From Ensifer sp. IC4062 (lineage in GTDB: Bacteria > Pseudomonadota > Alphaproteobacteria > Rhizobiales > Rhizobiaceae), in NCBI RefSeq assembly GCF_020193575.1, contig NZ_JADYVD010000013.1:62001-126000 (forward strand): DNA of 64,000 nt, given 5' to 3'. Below are positions 19,663 through 29,075 of this stretch, piece after piece. Position numbers and translations under genes: made by a program. The stretch's first letter is position 1, and every line of letters starts with the position of its first letter. The notes under the pieces are model-generated. The model saw nothing but the letters and a program-made list of their open reading frames with translations. It did no database searches and was not told the DNA's origin.

Positions 19663-19893
19663 ATGTCTGACGCTGTCGCTTGCGGTGGTCTCGGCAGGGG
19701 AGCAACTCAAGTGGCTCAATTCGATACGAATAGGGACTTCACGCTGCATGCTGGGACTTTCGCCGGCGACATTGAGGATACCAAAGGCAGGGAGAAGCCC
19801 GAACTAGTCGGAGTTCCTTCAGCGTTGCGCTCCAGAGGTTGGCGGAGACGTTCGCGCATTGGAGGGGAGCTGGTTCCGCGTGAACTGGCTTGA
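19663..19893 (+). CDS. Hypothetical 76-residue protein
   Basis: The ATG at 19663 is preceded by GGAG with good spacing, giving a 76-residue, moderately basic protein (MSDAVACGGLGRGATQVAQF at the start) with no domain or membrane segment that I recognise. It lies in a decayed stretch, so the frame may be accidental or a remnant. Confidence 0.25.
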   Translation: MSDAVACGGLGRGATQVAQFDTNRDFTLHAGTFAGDIEDTKGREKPELVGVPSALRSRGWRRRSRIGGELVPRELA

Positions 19894-20006
19894 TCATTGA
19901 TGCGCTGCGATGAGGCGCCAGGACGATGGTGTAAAAGGCCGAGTGCTACACTAGATTTTGGTCCTTTGATCGGTTGCGAAGTATGGGGGTGACGTATTGC
20001 AAAAAA

Positions 20007-20022
20007 GTTGTCAGCTGACAAA
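20007..20022. other. parS-like RepB site 2
   Basis: GTTGTCAGCTGACAAA is near-palindromic and matches GTTNNCNGCNGNNAAC except at the last base. It differs from site 1 by one base and lies in the same orientation, 402 bases away, in non-coding DNA. Confidence 0.65.
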
Positions 20023-20205
20023 AATATCAATTTCCACAAACGAATCAAAGCATTACTTCTAAATTGTCTCCGTTTGCTTTTGGAGGAAGGGTTTCGGTCG
20101 TTTTTTCGAGGCGTGATGATCGAATGAAGCGGGAGCCGATCCGGGGTTCCCGCTTAGGATGGTGTTGAGGACGTGCCCTTAAATCGCAATTACGCTCCAG
20201 GTGGC

Positions 20206-20280
20206 GCGACATGATGTCAGCCGCCGTCATCGCCCGTTCGATACTGGCGGTGAACCCATCGGCTTACCAGCAGCCCTGCG
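20206..20280 (+). pseudogene. repC C-terminal remnant A
   Basis: The rightward frame reads DMMSAAVIARSILAVNPSAYQ, which lines up with the intact RepC segment DLMQAAVVVSSMLCVSPSAYQ in this window. Only about 25 codons are recognisable. It is a scrap of another, divergent repC. Confidence 0.65.
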
Positions 20281-20398
20281 GTCAGAAATTGGACAAACTG
20301 TAGAGATTCGCCCGGCCAGCGGAGATCTGAGTAAGCAGCGTGGATTTACGGCGCGGCGACATACGTCTTCGAAGCGGGAGTTCAGCTCCTACGAAAAT

Positions 20399-20414
20399 CC
20401 TGTCAGCTGACAGG
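20399..20414. other. Perfect 16-bp palindrome related to the parS-like sites
   Basis: CCTGTCAGCTGACAGG shares the TGTCAGCTGACA core of the two upstream sites but has CC/GG rather than GT/AA(C) ends, so it departs from the outer consensus bases. It may be a degenerate parS from the replicon that left the repC remnants. Confidence 0.45.
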
Positions 20415-20799
20415 GTTTTAGCGGGAGTTCTGGCGAAGGCGATTACAGGCGGCTGAAAGATGAGGAGCTTGAAGCCGTCGGACAGCACATTCGTACGAGC
20501 GATATCAATATGTTCGTTCTGGACGCTAGCATCCAATAGCTTTGGTATGAGCGGCGCATTTCTCTTTGTCGATCTGCCGGCTCGAGGAAACTTCACCGTC
20601 TCAATGGAGGAGGGGCTGTCGGCGACTCGGGACGCATCGAAGACTATTTCCTCGAGCTGACCGGCCGCACCCCGCGCACGCCGACGGTCGCGGATATAGC
20701 GCCAACTCCCGACGAAATGCAAATGCTACGGGATGAGAACCATCAATCGCCTGGAAATTCAAACCAATCCAAAAGATACGACCAGCAATGCTTTTCAGA

Positions 20800-21090
20800 A
20801 TGAAGTCACATACAGAAAAGAGCAGGAGACGAGATCGAGTCTAGCCATCCGGCCGACGAGAGAGCCGATAAAGGCGTTTCCGCTCAATATGGTGCTGCAG
20901 GCATGCCTAATGTCGAAAGCTGGCGAGACCTGATGTTCGCTGCTGTGGTTGTCCGATCGATGCTCGGCGTCAGCCCGAGCGCCTATCAGGACGCCTCCAA
21001 GATCCGTGGACCGCAGAACGCCGCGGCGGTTATCGCCTGTATCATCGAAAGGGCAGGGCACATCAAAAACGCCGGCGGCTACTTGCGTTG
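20800..21090 (+). pseudogene. repC C-terminal remnant B
   Basis: Two frames joined by a frameshift near 20905 read IKAFPLNMVLQACL and then WRDLMFAAVVVRSMLGVSPS, SAYQDASKIRGPQNAAAVIA and IERAGHIKNAGGYLR. They match the intact RepC C-terminus in order. The match stops abruptly at GGYLR near 21090. The next expected residues (RDLT...EFSLGPMLMAL) appear on the opposite strand at about 21940-21855. Confidence 0.8.
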
Positions 21091-21384
21091 CAGTAAAGGT
21101 TCTGTCCACTGTGAGCCCTAATGGGACGGCCCTTTCGGCTGAGCAGTTGGCATCCAAGATTTCCGATCCTGCCAGCGCAGTCTCTTTCGATCCTTCGGCA
21201 TTTTCCTTCTTTTCCGAGGTGGACGAGGATCTTCAGGTCTCGTTTTTGAACGAAATGCATGTTGATCCCACGGCCGCCACCGACCTGGCACGAAGTTCTC
21301 GGTACTTGCTGGCTACCCCCTCCCTTTGGCGCGGGCGGCGTAGTTGATCGGACACCCGGTCAGCGGATTGAGCGACCAACCCTG

Positions 21385-21826
21385 ACGGCTATGAGTTCGA
21401 TGGATCGCGGACGCTGAAGATCGTTTTCGAAAATGTCGGTGAGATCGACTTTATCTGTGGCCCAGCCTCACAGGCAACCCGACGGTGAGAGCGGAGGTGC
21501 GCGGCCGAGACGTTCTGCTCGAGACCCCCGGGGAAATCATCGCAAAGAAGATTTACTACCGCGGCGCCGCGATGCAGCCCCGCGACATGTTCGACATCGC
21601 CTGCGTCGTGAAGACTCACGGCGTGGAGTACCTCAGTGACGCCCTCATGCCCTTCCGCGACAAATACGCGTTGCGGCACTGAAAGTTGCTCGCCAGATGA
21701 ACCCGCAGTTCGCGGAGACCATCATGACGAGACTTCTGTACCGAGAGAGCTTCTCCGATATTCCGCACGCGGCTCAGTCAATGACGATTGAACGCCTGGA
21801 AACCATCTGCACTGGCGCAAAGACCT
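21385..21826 (+). pseudogene. AbiEii-type nucleotidyltransferase toxin, broken
   Basis: AbiEii-type proteins are the nucleotidyltransferase toxins of type IV toxin-antitoxin/abortive-infection pairs. Three frame pieces in order give KIVFENVGEIDFICGP, then VRAEVRGRDVLLETPGEIIA with AKKIYYRGAAMQPRDMFDIA, and LKVARQMNPQFAETIMTRLL running to a stop near 21826. Frameshifts near 21475 and 21680 separate them. The TPxEIIAKK and PRDxFD motifs are the recognisable core. No AbiEi-like antitoxin gene is present. The 3' end runs close to the inverted repC scrap. Confidence 0.65.
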
Positions 21827-21854
21827 AGCGGACGCTACGAAGCCCTGCGGCGCT

Positions 21855-21940
21855 ACGGCTCCGTTCGCCCGCATCAACGCCATCAACATTGGCCCGAGCG
21901 AAAACTCGCCGCGTGCCGCCTTTCGCGTGAGATCACGATA
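21855..21940 (-). pseudogene. repC C-terminal remnant C, inverted
   Basis: On the minus strand, YRDLTRKAARGEFSLGPMLM followed by ALMRANG matches the last conserved block of the intact RepC (RDLTSRAKRGEFSLGPMLMA). It begins exactly where remnant B ends, but in the opposite direction. This implies an inversion or a rearranged insertion between about 21090 and 21940. Confidence 0.75.
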
Positions 21941-22089
21941 GACATCTTCCTGAACCACAGATCTCTTAGAATTCTACATATGTCGCGACGATGGCTGCGA
22001 AACAGGATCGCAGGTGAGGAGGTTGTTACACGTTATCGGATAGCTCGGATAGCCGGAACAGGTTGATGTCCAAACTCAAAAGTCTTTTT

Positions 22090-22148
22090 AAGCGTCTGCC
22101 CTGACGGAAGACGGTTGCCCATTTCCGGCCGTCGCGTGGCCGACGACT
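22090..22148 (-). pseudogene. Scrap of a serine-recombinase 3' end
   Basis: About 50 bases closely match the 3' part of the intact recombinase gene (around 22988-23035; the PSSVRALL-coding region). They are followed by unrelated DNA. This is a leftover of a second, related recombinase gene or a small duplication. Confidence 0.5.
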
Positions 22149-22149
22149 C

Positions 22150-22944
22150 AGAACAGATCCGGTTTGTCCGCCCAGGCGAGCAGGACCGCGGCATCGGGAT
22201 CGACCCGATGGCCGTGCGTCATGAGAAAATACCAGGCAAAGGGGGAGGTCGACTTCGGCGTCGATCGCTTCGATCCGCTTACCGAAAGGCCTTCGTCAGC
22301 CGGCAACTGCTCGGCCGAATGCATCAGTGGCCGGGGCACAAACCGATCTCGCGCTGGCTACGCTGCTCAACGTCTTGGACGTCGAACCCCCAGTGGACGA
22401 TGCCGCCGCCGGTGCGGCAAGATATTCGGCCTCGCGGCCGAGGGGATTTGAATGAAGTCGGCCGTACCTAATCCTGTAGCGCGATGGTATCACGCTTGTG
22501 CCGCGTCACCCCGTGAATTGGCATCCGCTCGCTCGGTGCCGCGTCCAGAACGTGGTGAGGTCGCCGCCGACTTCGGCAAGCTCGCGCTCGAGCCGGTCGC
22601 GATGTTAGCCGAGCAGGAAGCCGTCGGGAGTGAGAACGGTGCGGGTGCCGCCATTAGGCGCTGTAGAGCATGGTCGCGGTGAAGCTAAAGCCGGAAAAAG
22701 CGCGCGACAGGACAGGGGCGAGCTCCGCGTCAGCCGTTTCGGGATCGAGCGGGGCCAGCGCGGCTGGCAGTCGGATCGGGTCTATGGCTATCTCGGGCGC
22801 CCTTCCTTCACGCTATCGGTTCTGTGCTCATCCTTTGGGCACCATACACCATTCTACCTCCTACCTCGTGTCGGCGCAGGCGCAAGGGGTGGACACCTCG
22901 TTTGCGGCATCCCGGTCGAACCCTCAGCCTCATGAAGCAGGCGC
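22150..22944. other. Degenerate DNA without an identifiable gene
   Basis: Short frames are open on both strands (for example a leftward stretch reading SKRSTPKSTSPFAWYFLMTH near 22200-22260 that looks protein-like), but they are cut by stops and I recognise no family. The stretch fills the gap between the toxin/repC scraps and the recombinase gene. Confidence 0.35.
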
Positions 22945-23862
22945 TCAAGAGCGAACCAGCCCAAGGCGGCGCGCGTCGTCCAGCAGCGCCCTGACGGAAG
23001 ACGGCTGCCACTTCCGGCCGCCACGTGGCGGCCGCTCATGCATCTGGTCCAATTGGGCGGCAATGTCGCGCAGCGACAGATCGGGATCGGCGATCGCGAT
23101 TCCGGCAACGAGCCGCATCAGGTGATCCTCGGGCGGCCGGCGCGGCGAGCGGGCAAGCAGTTCCGGTTCCGCGAGCTTTTCGCGCACCATCCGACGGACC
23201 GCCCGGCGCAACCGTTCGACTGTCCAGTCGTGGCCCCGCCGGTTGAGGATCCGCACGACGTTGTCCCAACTGTGTTGCGGGCGCAGCTGCCGGACGGTCG
23301 GCAGCCATATCTGCGCTGACGCAATCAGTTCATCGAGGTAGGCCCGGTCGCGTGCCACTGAGACCGCGCGGATGGCCTCCGGGCGGCGTTCCCGAAGCCC
23401 GGGATTGCCGGCAAGCCTGCCGCGCGCCTTGGCGGCCTTCATGCCGGACCTCGTTCGTTCGGCAATCAGCGCGCGCTCAAGCTGGGCGACAGCGCCGAGC
23501 ACCTGCAAGGAAAACATCCCCTGCGGCGTCGAGGTGTCGATCGGATCGCGCAGCGAGCGGAAATGCACGCCGCGCTGCTCCAAATCCTCGATCACGTCAA
23601 GCAGGTGACTGACCGAGCGCGCCAGGCGGTCGAGGCGGACGACGACGAGCACATCGCCGGCGCCAAGGTCCTTCAGAAGCTTCGCCAGCACCGGCCGTGC
23701 GCGTGACGCGCCGGATCCGTGCTCCTGGTGGATGCGGTGGCAACCGGCGGCGCGCAACTCGCCGACCTGAGCGTCATTGAGCTGATCGTCCGTCGAAACG
23801 CGAGCGTATCCGATCAGCCTGTGCGGCAGGGGAGGGGGACTGTGGGTTGCAGCTTTCGCCAT
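22945..23862 (-). CDS. Serine site-specific recombinase (resolvase/invertase family)
   Basis: From the ATG at 23862 the protein has 305 residues. The N-terminal resolvase domain carries the catalytic serine in IGYARVSTDDQ, the arginine-rich active-site segment VVVRLDRLARSVSHLLDVIE and the long helix QLERALIAERTRSGMKAAKA. The C-terminal 150 residues are longer than in small resolvases and contain two helix-turn-helix-like parts (WTVERLRRAVRRMV and WQPSSVRALLDDARRL). It may resolve or integrate a mobile segment. A perfect 12-bp inverted repeat lies about 420 bases upstream. Confidence 0.88.
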   Translation of the reverse strand: MAKAATHSPPPLPHRLIGYARVSTDDQLNDAQVGELRAAGCHRIHQEHGSGASRARPVLAKLLKDLGAGDVLVVVRLDRLARSVSHLLDVIEDLEQRGVHFRSLRDPIDTSTPQGMFSLQVLGAVAQLERALIAERTRSGMKAAKARGRLAGNPGLRERRPEAIRAVSVARDRAYLDELIASAQIWLPTVRQLRPQHSWDNVVRILNRRGHDWTVERLRRAVRRMVREKLAEPELLARSPRRPPEDHLMRLVAGIAIADPDLSLRDIAAQLDQMHERPPRGGRKWQPSSVRALLDDARRLGLVRS

Positions 23863-24282
23863 CGTTCTTTTCGATCGTTTCGGGGAAGATTTGTACAAAT
23901 AAGAAATGTGTGAGAAAACGTTCCTTTGCAAGCGTGTTTTACGCGCGAAATGGAACGCCGTACAGCGCGAAGTCTGGTCTGCGACAAGCGTCAGGTCATC
24001 GAAGGTCGGGAAATCGCGCCAGTGGCCTTTTATGGTCGAAACATCGCAAAGCCAGCCGTTTTGAAGGAGACCGAGCATCGCCTTGTCGCTTCAGGCGGGG
24101 CTTGACACTGAAAAACGATCTGGTCGCGTCGCGCGCCGGCCGCCCAGGAGAGGGGCGTTCCACTCGATCAGGCAAAAGAGTCCGCTGAACAAGGGTGGGG
24201 AAGGGGCCGAAAAAGCCCGGGTTTCCAGGCGAATCCGCCGATCCAGGACGAGCGACACCCGGCATTTGCGACTCGAAATCCA

Positions 24283-24315
24283 TCACTATCGATACTTGAT
24301 ACCTATCGATAGTGA
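24283..24315. repeat. Inverted repeat, candidate recombination or operator site
   Basis: TCACTATCGATA (24283-24294) and TATCGATAGTGA (24304-24315) form a perfect 12-bp inverted repeat with a 9-bp AT-rich spacer. It lies in the non-coding gap between the serine recombinase and the NTPase gene. A res/att-type recombinase site or a repressor operator are both possible. Confidence 0.5.
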
Positions 24316-24610
24316 TAACACGCGGAAGGCGGCGTCCGGATGACGGAAGGAGGCGTCGAGTTAATTTCCGTTAGGTTCTGTGTGGCAAGCAAATTCAGAT
24401 GGTTAATCAGGCGTTAACGGATCGTTCTATGGCATTTAGGAGAGAACCTGGGGATAGGCGGCGTCCCTTCGCGAGCTGCCCATCGCGCCATGCTAGCTAA
24501 TCAGCGATACTCGTTGTCGATGCGTAACAAAGCTTCAGCCGCGGCCACGCGACGACACCTCCCGGGGATCTGACGTTTCTCCTGTCGAAAAACTAGCCAA
24601 CAAACAGCAA

Positions 24611-24847
24611 ATGATCGAAAGAACGTTCCAAGACATCCCAGAAGGAAAAATCACTGAGGCGGATCAGCAGTCGTTCCTGGCCAGCGTGGGCTGGTCCCGA
24701 GGAACGACATGGAAGGACCTGCTGCGCTCGCAGCGCGTATTGGTGATCTCGGAAGCGGGCGCAGGTAAAACGTATGAATGCCGCGGTCAGGCCCAACGCC
24801 TGTGGGACGCCGGCGAGCCCGCGTTTTTCGTTGAATTGGCCGCTTAG
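24611..24847 (+). pseudogene. STAND-like NTPase, 5' segment (frameshifted from main part)
   Basis: This 78-residue frame holds the start and Walker A box (LVISEAGAGKTYECRGQ, residues 44-60) of the large NTPase that continues at 24868. The frame stops at VELAA, while the next frame back-reads as ATGDLRSLLDDDEEARLDAW, joining without a gap. Loss of one C in an ancestral GCT-CTA-GCT (Ala-Leu-Ala) explains the break. Without repair, the main frame lacks its P-loop. No clear ribosome site precedes the ATG. Confidence 0.65.
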
Positions 24848-24867
24848 CTACGGGGGATCTCCGAAGC

Positions 24868-27800
24868 TTGCTAGACGACGATGAGGAAGCGCGCCTCGAC
24901 GCTTGGCTTTCATCACAATCCGATATTGCGACCTTCTTCCTCGACTCCATTGACGAGCTGAAATTGAGCCTAGGCTCGTTTGAGCGCGCGCTGAAGCGCT
25001 TCAAGAAGAGCATTGGCAGTCAGCTGGGCCGGGCCCGGATCGTCATAACGACGCGGCCGATCCCTTTCGATGAACAACTCGTGCGCAGTCTGCTGGCGAT
25101 TCCTCCCACGTCTTCGATGGAACCTGCCGAAGAAACCTTCGCGAAGATCGCCATGCGGGACCATCGAATCAACCAGACTGGCGACAAGGGCGACCGTGCG
25201 GGCGTCGAATGGCGAACGGTTGCGCTGATGCCGTTTTCTGACGGACAGATCGTCGAGTTCGCGCAGAACCAAGGTGTCGAGAATGCTCTGGCGTTGTTGG
25301 CCGACTTGCGAAAACGGAACGCACAGGAGTTCGCGCGCCGTCCCCAGGATCTGATCGAGCTCTGCGCGGACTGGCGAGAGCACAAGCGCATCCGGACTCA
25401 TTGCGATCAAGTGGCGGCAAATGTACGCATCAAGCTGCAGCCGCGCGATGATAGAGAGGAGCCCGCGGAGCTTTCCGTGGAAAAAGCGATCGAGGGGGCC
25501 AGCCGACTGGCGCTCGCTATGCTCGTCACCCGCCGCTTGACGATCCGGCATAGCGCTGCGTCTGACTCCATCCAGAGTGAGGCACCGCTAGACCCCACGA
25601 TCATCTTGTCGGATTGGACAGCAAGCGAGCGCAGAGCTTTGCTTGAGCGACCGCTTTTTGGCTTTGCCTCTTACGGGCGGGTGCGCTTCCATCACCGATC
25701 GGTAGCTGAGTATCTCGCGGCGAAACGCCTGCAGACACTCCGCGAGCGCGGCATGCCCTTCCGCGCTCTCAAGCGACTATTGTTTGCCGAGACCAAAGGC
25801 AAGACAATCGTCCGCCCTTCTAAACGACCGGCAGCCGCATGGCTGGCGCTAGCGGATGATGGGATATTCGAGCTGCTGAGAGACAACGAACCCGCGGTCC
25901 TTCTCGATGAAGGTGACCCTGAGTCACTGACCCGAGTGCAACGCAAGCAAGCGCTCCGTGCGTATGTCGAGCGCTATGGCAGGGGCGGTTGGCGAGGGCT
26001 GAGTGTTCCTCATATCCAGATCCACCGTTTCGCCTCATCGGAACTGGCCAATGAAATCGCCCGGCTCTGGACTGCGGGTATCGAGAATCCCGAGGTTCGG
26101 CAAACTATCCTCTATTTGATCGAGACGGGGCGCATCAGCGAATGTGCCGATATTGCGCATGGAGCCGCCTGCGACCCCAAAGCGCATGCGGTGGAACGGC
26201 TGATCGCTTTAGACGCACTGGTGGCACTCGAAGATTCAAGGCTCCGCGACATCGCGCACGCAGTCGCTGCGGGGGACGCGCTCTGGCCAGGCAAAATCAC
26301 GCGCGGCGCCATCCTGAGAATGTTTCCACGTGACCTTACCGTGGCGCAGCTCTGTCAGGCTCTGGGAAGGCTAAAGAACCCGAAGCGAAGCGCCGGCGAC
26401 ATGAGCTGGCAGCTTCCGCGTTTGATCGAGAACGCTGATCTCGATCTATCGAACCTTGAGGCGCTTCGTGAGGGGTTCGTGCAGCTCGTTTCTGACGGAC
26501 TCCATTGGCGCGAGCAATGGCCTCACATCGTCAGCAATCGTGCGCATCTGAGCGGCGCTCTGGCCGCGACGTGCGTGCGTGGGCTTGATGTCAGCAAGAA
26601 CGAAGGCTGGCTTCACGCAAGTGTCCTTGCCCTGCGTCTTCACGATCGCGAAAGCGGGATCGACGACCCGCAGAAAGCGCTTCGGACGCTTCTAACCGGG
26701 CTAAGTGCTGAAGACAATGCCCGCCTCTTCTGGGCGGAGGACGCTTTGGTGCGATCCCTCCACGTCATCACCGACCCGTGGAAGCGTTTGGCGGAAATCA
26801 CATTTCATCAACGTCCTGTTGAGCTTCGTGCTGATCGAGATCTGCCATGGATCAAGGAGGCTCTGAGCGACACGTCCCGTTCTGCCGGCGACCGGGCTAT
26901 GCTCTTGGAGGCGGCTATGCGCCTTCCGCCGAGCCGAGAGCAATGGCGAGAACACCTCTCGGGGCTAAAACCGCTCGTTGGCGATCAACCAAATCTTCTT
27001 GCCGCGATCGATGAGCGCCTGAAGCCGTCGAAGTACGAAAAGGAGCAGGAGCGCTGGGAGAAAGAGGAGGCCGAGAGAAAAAAACAACGGGAGCGCCGAG
27101 ATGCGAAAAGCCGGGCGAGCTGGATTCAGTTTTGGCGTGAGGTTGCACGGCAGCCCGAGAACGCCTTCTCGTCCGAGCGCAGCTGGAATACTGCCTGGAA
27201 CCTGTGGCGGGCAATGAGTCATGATGGCGAGGACAGCCGAGCATCAGGCTGGAACCGACGCTTTATTGAAGAGCAGTTCGGAAATGAGACGGCGGACCGC
27301 CTTCGACGTACGCTCATGAGTATCTGGCGGCAAGATCGTCCGACCCTCGCGAGCGAACGGCCAGAGGAGGAACGCAACACCTTTCTCGTTCGTTGGCAGC
27401 TCGGGCTGGCAGCAATCTACGCCGAGGCGGAAGATCCTGAGTGGGCTGCCAGGCTAAGTGAACAGGAAGCCGAGCTCGCGGCCCGATATGCTCCCATCGA
27501 ACTCAACGGGCTTCCTGCGTGGATCGAGGGCCTCATAGCGGCCCGTCCTAATGCGGTCGATGCGACGCTTGGCGCAGAACTGAGTTGGGAATTGCATCAG
27601 GGTTCCGGCACGAGCGCCCATTCGATGTTGCTGCAGAGCATCAGCTACGCGCCAGGCCTGGTCGCCAGAGTATTTCTACCTCGTTTCCGCACTTGGCTGG
27701 ATACCGACGAAGCTTTTGGCAATAATGCGAGCTATTCTGCCGGCAGGGTTGAACGGCTTCGGCGGGTGATCGGGGTGATGCTGAAGCATGGGGGCGAAGA

Positions 27801-28671
27801 TGCGCGCGCGTATTTGCTCGTCCTTGCCCGACAGCGTCTCAAAAACAACCTCCCGGATCAATTCATTTTTGTTTGGCTACCGACGTTAATGCGGATCGAT
27901 CCCGAGTCCGGCGTAGCTGCACTTGAGGATCGGCTACAAACAGTCGAGCCAGGAGCACGTAGTGAAGCAGTTATGTGGTTCAGTGTACTGTTCGGTGATC
28001 GTACTGACTCAGTCAACCTGAGGGATGCGGCGTTTACGCCTAAACTGCTCCTGAATCTCCTTCGTCTCGCTTACCAACACGTTCGGCCTGATGACGATGT
28101 CGAGCACGATGGCACCTATACGCCCGACACCCGGGATGAGGCCGAGCGCGCCCGAAACGAGATCCTGAATGCCCTGCTCGAGGCAAATGGTGAAGCAGGC
28201 TGGGCAGTGAAGTTGGCGATGGCGGCCGACCCACTTTGTGCGCACTTCAAGGATCGAATCATTGCCCTTGCCGAGGAGCATTGGGCTCAAGAAATCGATT
28301 CTGCTGCGTTCGACGAATTACAGGCCCTTGCGCTCGACAGAACAGGCGAAGCGCCTGCTTCCACGAACGAGGCGATGTTCGGCATACTGACCGACCGATT
28401 GGCTGATCTTGATGATCTCTTACTACGGGATTCCTCGCCGAGGGACGCGTGGGCTGGTATCACCGATGAGAAGGTGATGCGTCGCGAAATAGCGCGCGAA
28501 CTAAACCATGCAGCGAACGGTCTTTACAAGGTTGACCAGGAAGCCGTCACGGCTGACGAGAAGGAGACCGATATTCGCCTGCGATCCGTAACGTCCGGTT
28601 GCGAAGCAGTTATCGAGCTTAAGCTCGCCGACGGCCGGCCAGCTAGGGACTTGCGCGAGACGATCTTATAA
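24868..28671 (+). CDS. Very large STAND-like NTPase, main part
   Basis: This 1267-codon frame opens with the Walker B region DIATFFLDSIDELKLSL (residues 19-35) and a sensor-like RIVITTRPIP, as in NACHT/STAND ATPases. A long helical, repeat-like body follows (residues about 300-1190), including a charged coiled segment (KEQERWEKEEAERKKQRERR, near residue 735). It ends in a nuclease-like strand EAVIELKLADG (residues about 1250). The P-loop lies in the frame just upstream and the end of the nuclease domain in the frame just downstream, each one frameshift away. The original protein was about 1,430 residues. Such architectures suggest phage sensing with a nuclease effector, but this family is not one I can name. 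Confidence 0.7.
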   Translation: MLDDDEEARLDAWLSSQSDIATFFLDSIDELKLSLGSFERALKRFKKSIGSQLGRARIVITTRPIPFDEQLVRSLLAIPPTSSMEPAEETFAKIAMRDHRINQTGDKGDRAGVEWRTVALMPFSDGQIVEFAQNQGVENALALLADLRKRNAQEFARRPQDLIELCADWREHKRIRTHCDQVAANVRIKLQPRDDREEPAELSVEKAIEGASRLALAMLVTRRLTIRHSAASDSIQSEAPLDPTIILSDWTASERRALLERPLFGFASYGRVRFHHRSVAEYLAAKRLQTLRERGMPFRALKRLLFAETKGKTIVRPSKRPAAAWLALADDGIFELLRDNEPAVLLDEGDPESLTRVQRKQALRAYVERYGRGGWRGLSVPHIQIHRFASSELANEIARLWTAGIENPEVRQTILYLIETGRISECADIAHGAACDPKAHAVERLIALDALVALEDSRLRDIAHAVAAGDALWPGKITRGAILRMFPRDLTVAQLCQALGRLKNPKRSAGDMSWQLPRLIENADLDLSNLEALREGFVQLVSDGLHWREQWPHIVSNRAHLSGALAATCVRGLDVSKNEGWLHASVLALRLHDRESGIDDPQKALRTLLTGLSAEDNARLFWAEDALVRSLHVITDPWKRLAEITFHQRPVELRADRDLPWIKEALSDTSRSAGDRAMLLEAAMRLPPSREQWREHLSGLKPLVGDQPNLLAAIDERLKPSKYEKEQERWEKEEAERKKQRERRDAKSRASWIQFWREVARQPENAFSSERSWNTAWNLWRAMSHDGEDSRASGWNRRFIEEQFGNETADRLRRTLMSIWRQDRPTLASERPEEERNTFLVRWQLGLAAIYAEAEDPEWAARLSEQEAELAARYAPIELNGLPAWIEGLIAARPNAVDATLGAELSWELHQGSGTSAHSMLLQSISYAPGLVARVFLPRFRTWLDTDEAFGNNASYSAGRVERLRRVIGVMLKHGGEDARAYLLVLARQRLKNNLPDQFIFVWLPTLMRIDPESGVAALEDRLQTVEPGARSEAVMWFSVLFGDRTDSVNLRDAAFTPKLLLNLLRLAYQHVRPDDDVEHDGTYTPDTRDEAERARNEILNALLEANGEAGWAVKLAMAADPLCAHFKDRIIALAEEHWAQEIDSAAFDELQALALDRTGEAPASTNEAMFGILTDRLADLDDLLLRDSSPRDAWAGITDEKVMRREIARELNHAANGLYKVDQEAVTADEKETDIRLRSVTSGCEAVIELKLADGRPARDLRETIL

Positions 28672-28903
28672 TCAACTGGTCAGGAAGTATATGGCGGCGG
28701 AGAACAGCCGGTCAGGATGCCTTTTGATTACATTGGCGAAGGATCGGAAATGGGAGCATCCGGACTGTGGGCAGCGCATCGGATTAAGCGAGTTGATCGC
28801 GCTCCTCCGTGACGAAGCCAAACGCGTGGAACAGGCGTTGGGCGGCGCGATTGCCCTTACCGTCCACCTGCTTGATCTGCGTCCCCGATTGCCTCGAGAA
28901 TAA
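28672..28903 (+). pseudogene. C-terminal nuclease-like segment of the NTPase (frameshifted)
   Basis: After the main frame stops at RDLRETIL, the next frame continues in register: NQLVRKYMAAENSRSGCLLI, then TLAKDRKWEHPD, ending at 28903. Joined to the preceding EAVIELKLAD this resembles a PD-(D/E)xK fold, with an ExK active-site pair and a following Q-rich helix (NQLVRKYM). The ATG at 28691 is internal to the domain and unlikely to be a real start. Confidence 0.6.
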
Positions 28904-28906
28904 GGG

Positions 28907-29075
28907 GTGAGAGCAATAGCCGAGGCTGTTTTTGGGTGTACGGGTTGGACTGGTGACGAAGGAAAGCTGCTTGGGCAGCTGGCAGCGGGCTCCGCCAAAC
29001 CTATGACAAAGTACACCTTTCCTTCAGGGGAATCGTGGTCAGGTGTTGGCCGAACGAAGTTTCCTGGAGCCCTGT
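28907..29075 (+). pseudogene. Possible H-NS-like C-terminal scrap
   Basis: The frame reads ... KPMTKYTFPSGESWSGVGRT, which resembles the AT-hook-like DNA-contact motif of H-NS family proteins (typically YR...G.TWSGRGR). The first ~30 residues are unremarkable, and the frame then runs as a shadow into the next gene. A chance match cannot be excluded. Confidence 0.25.
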
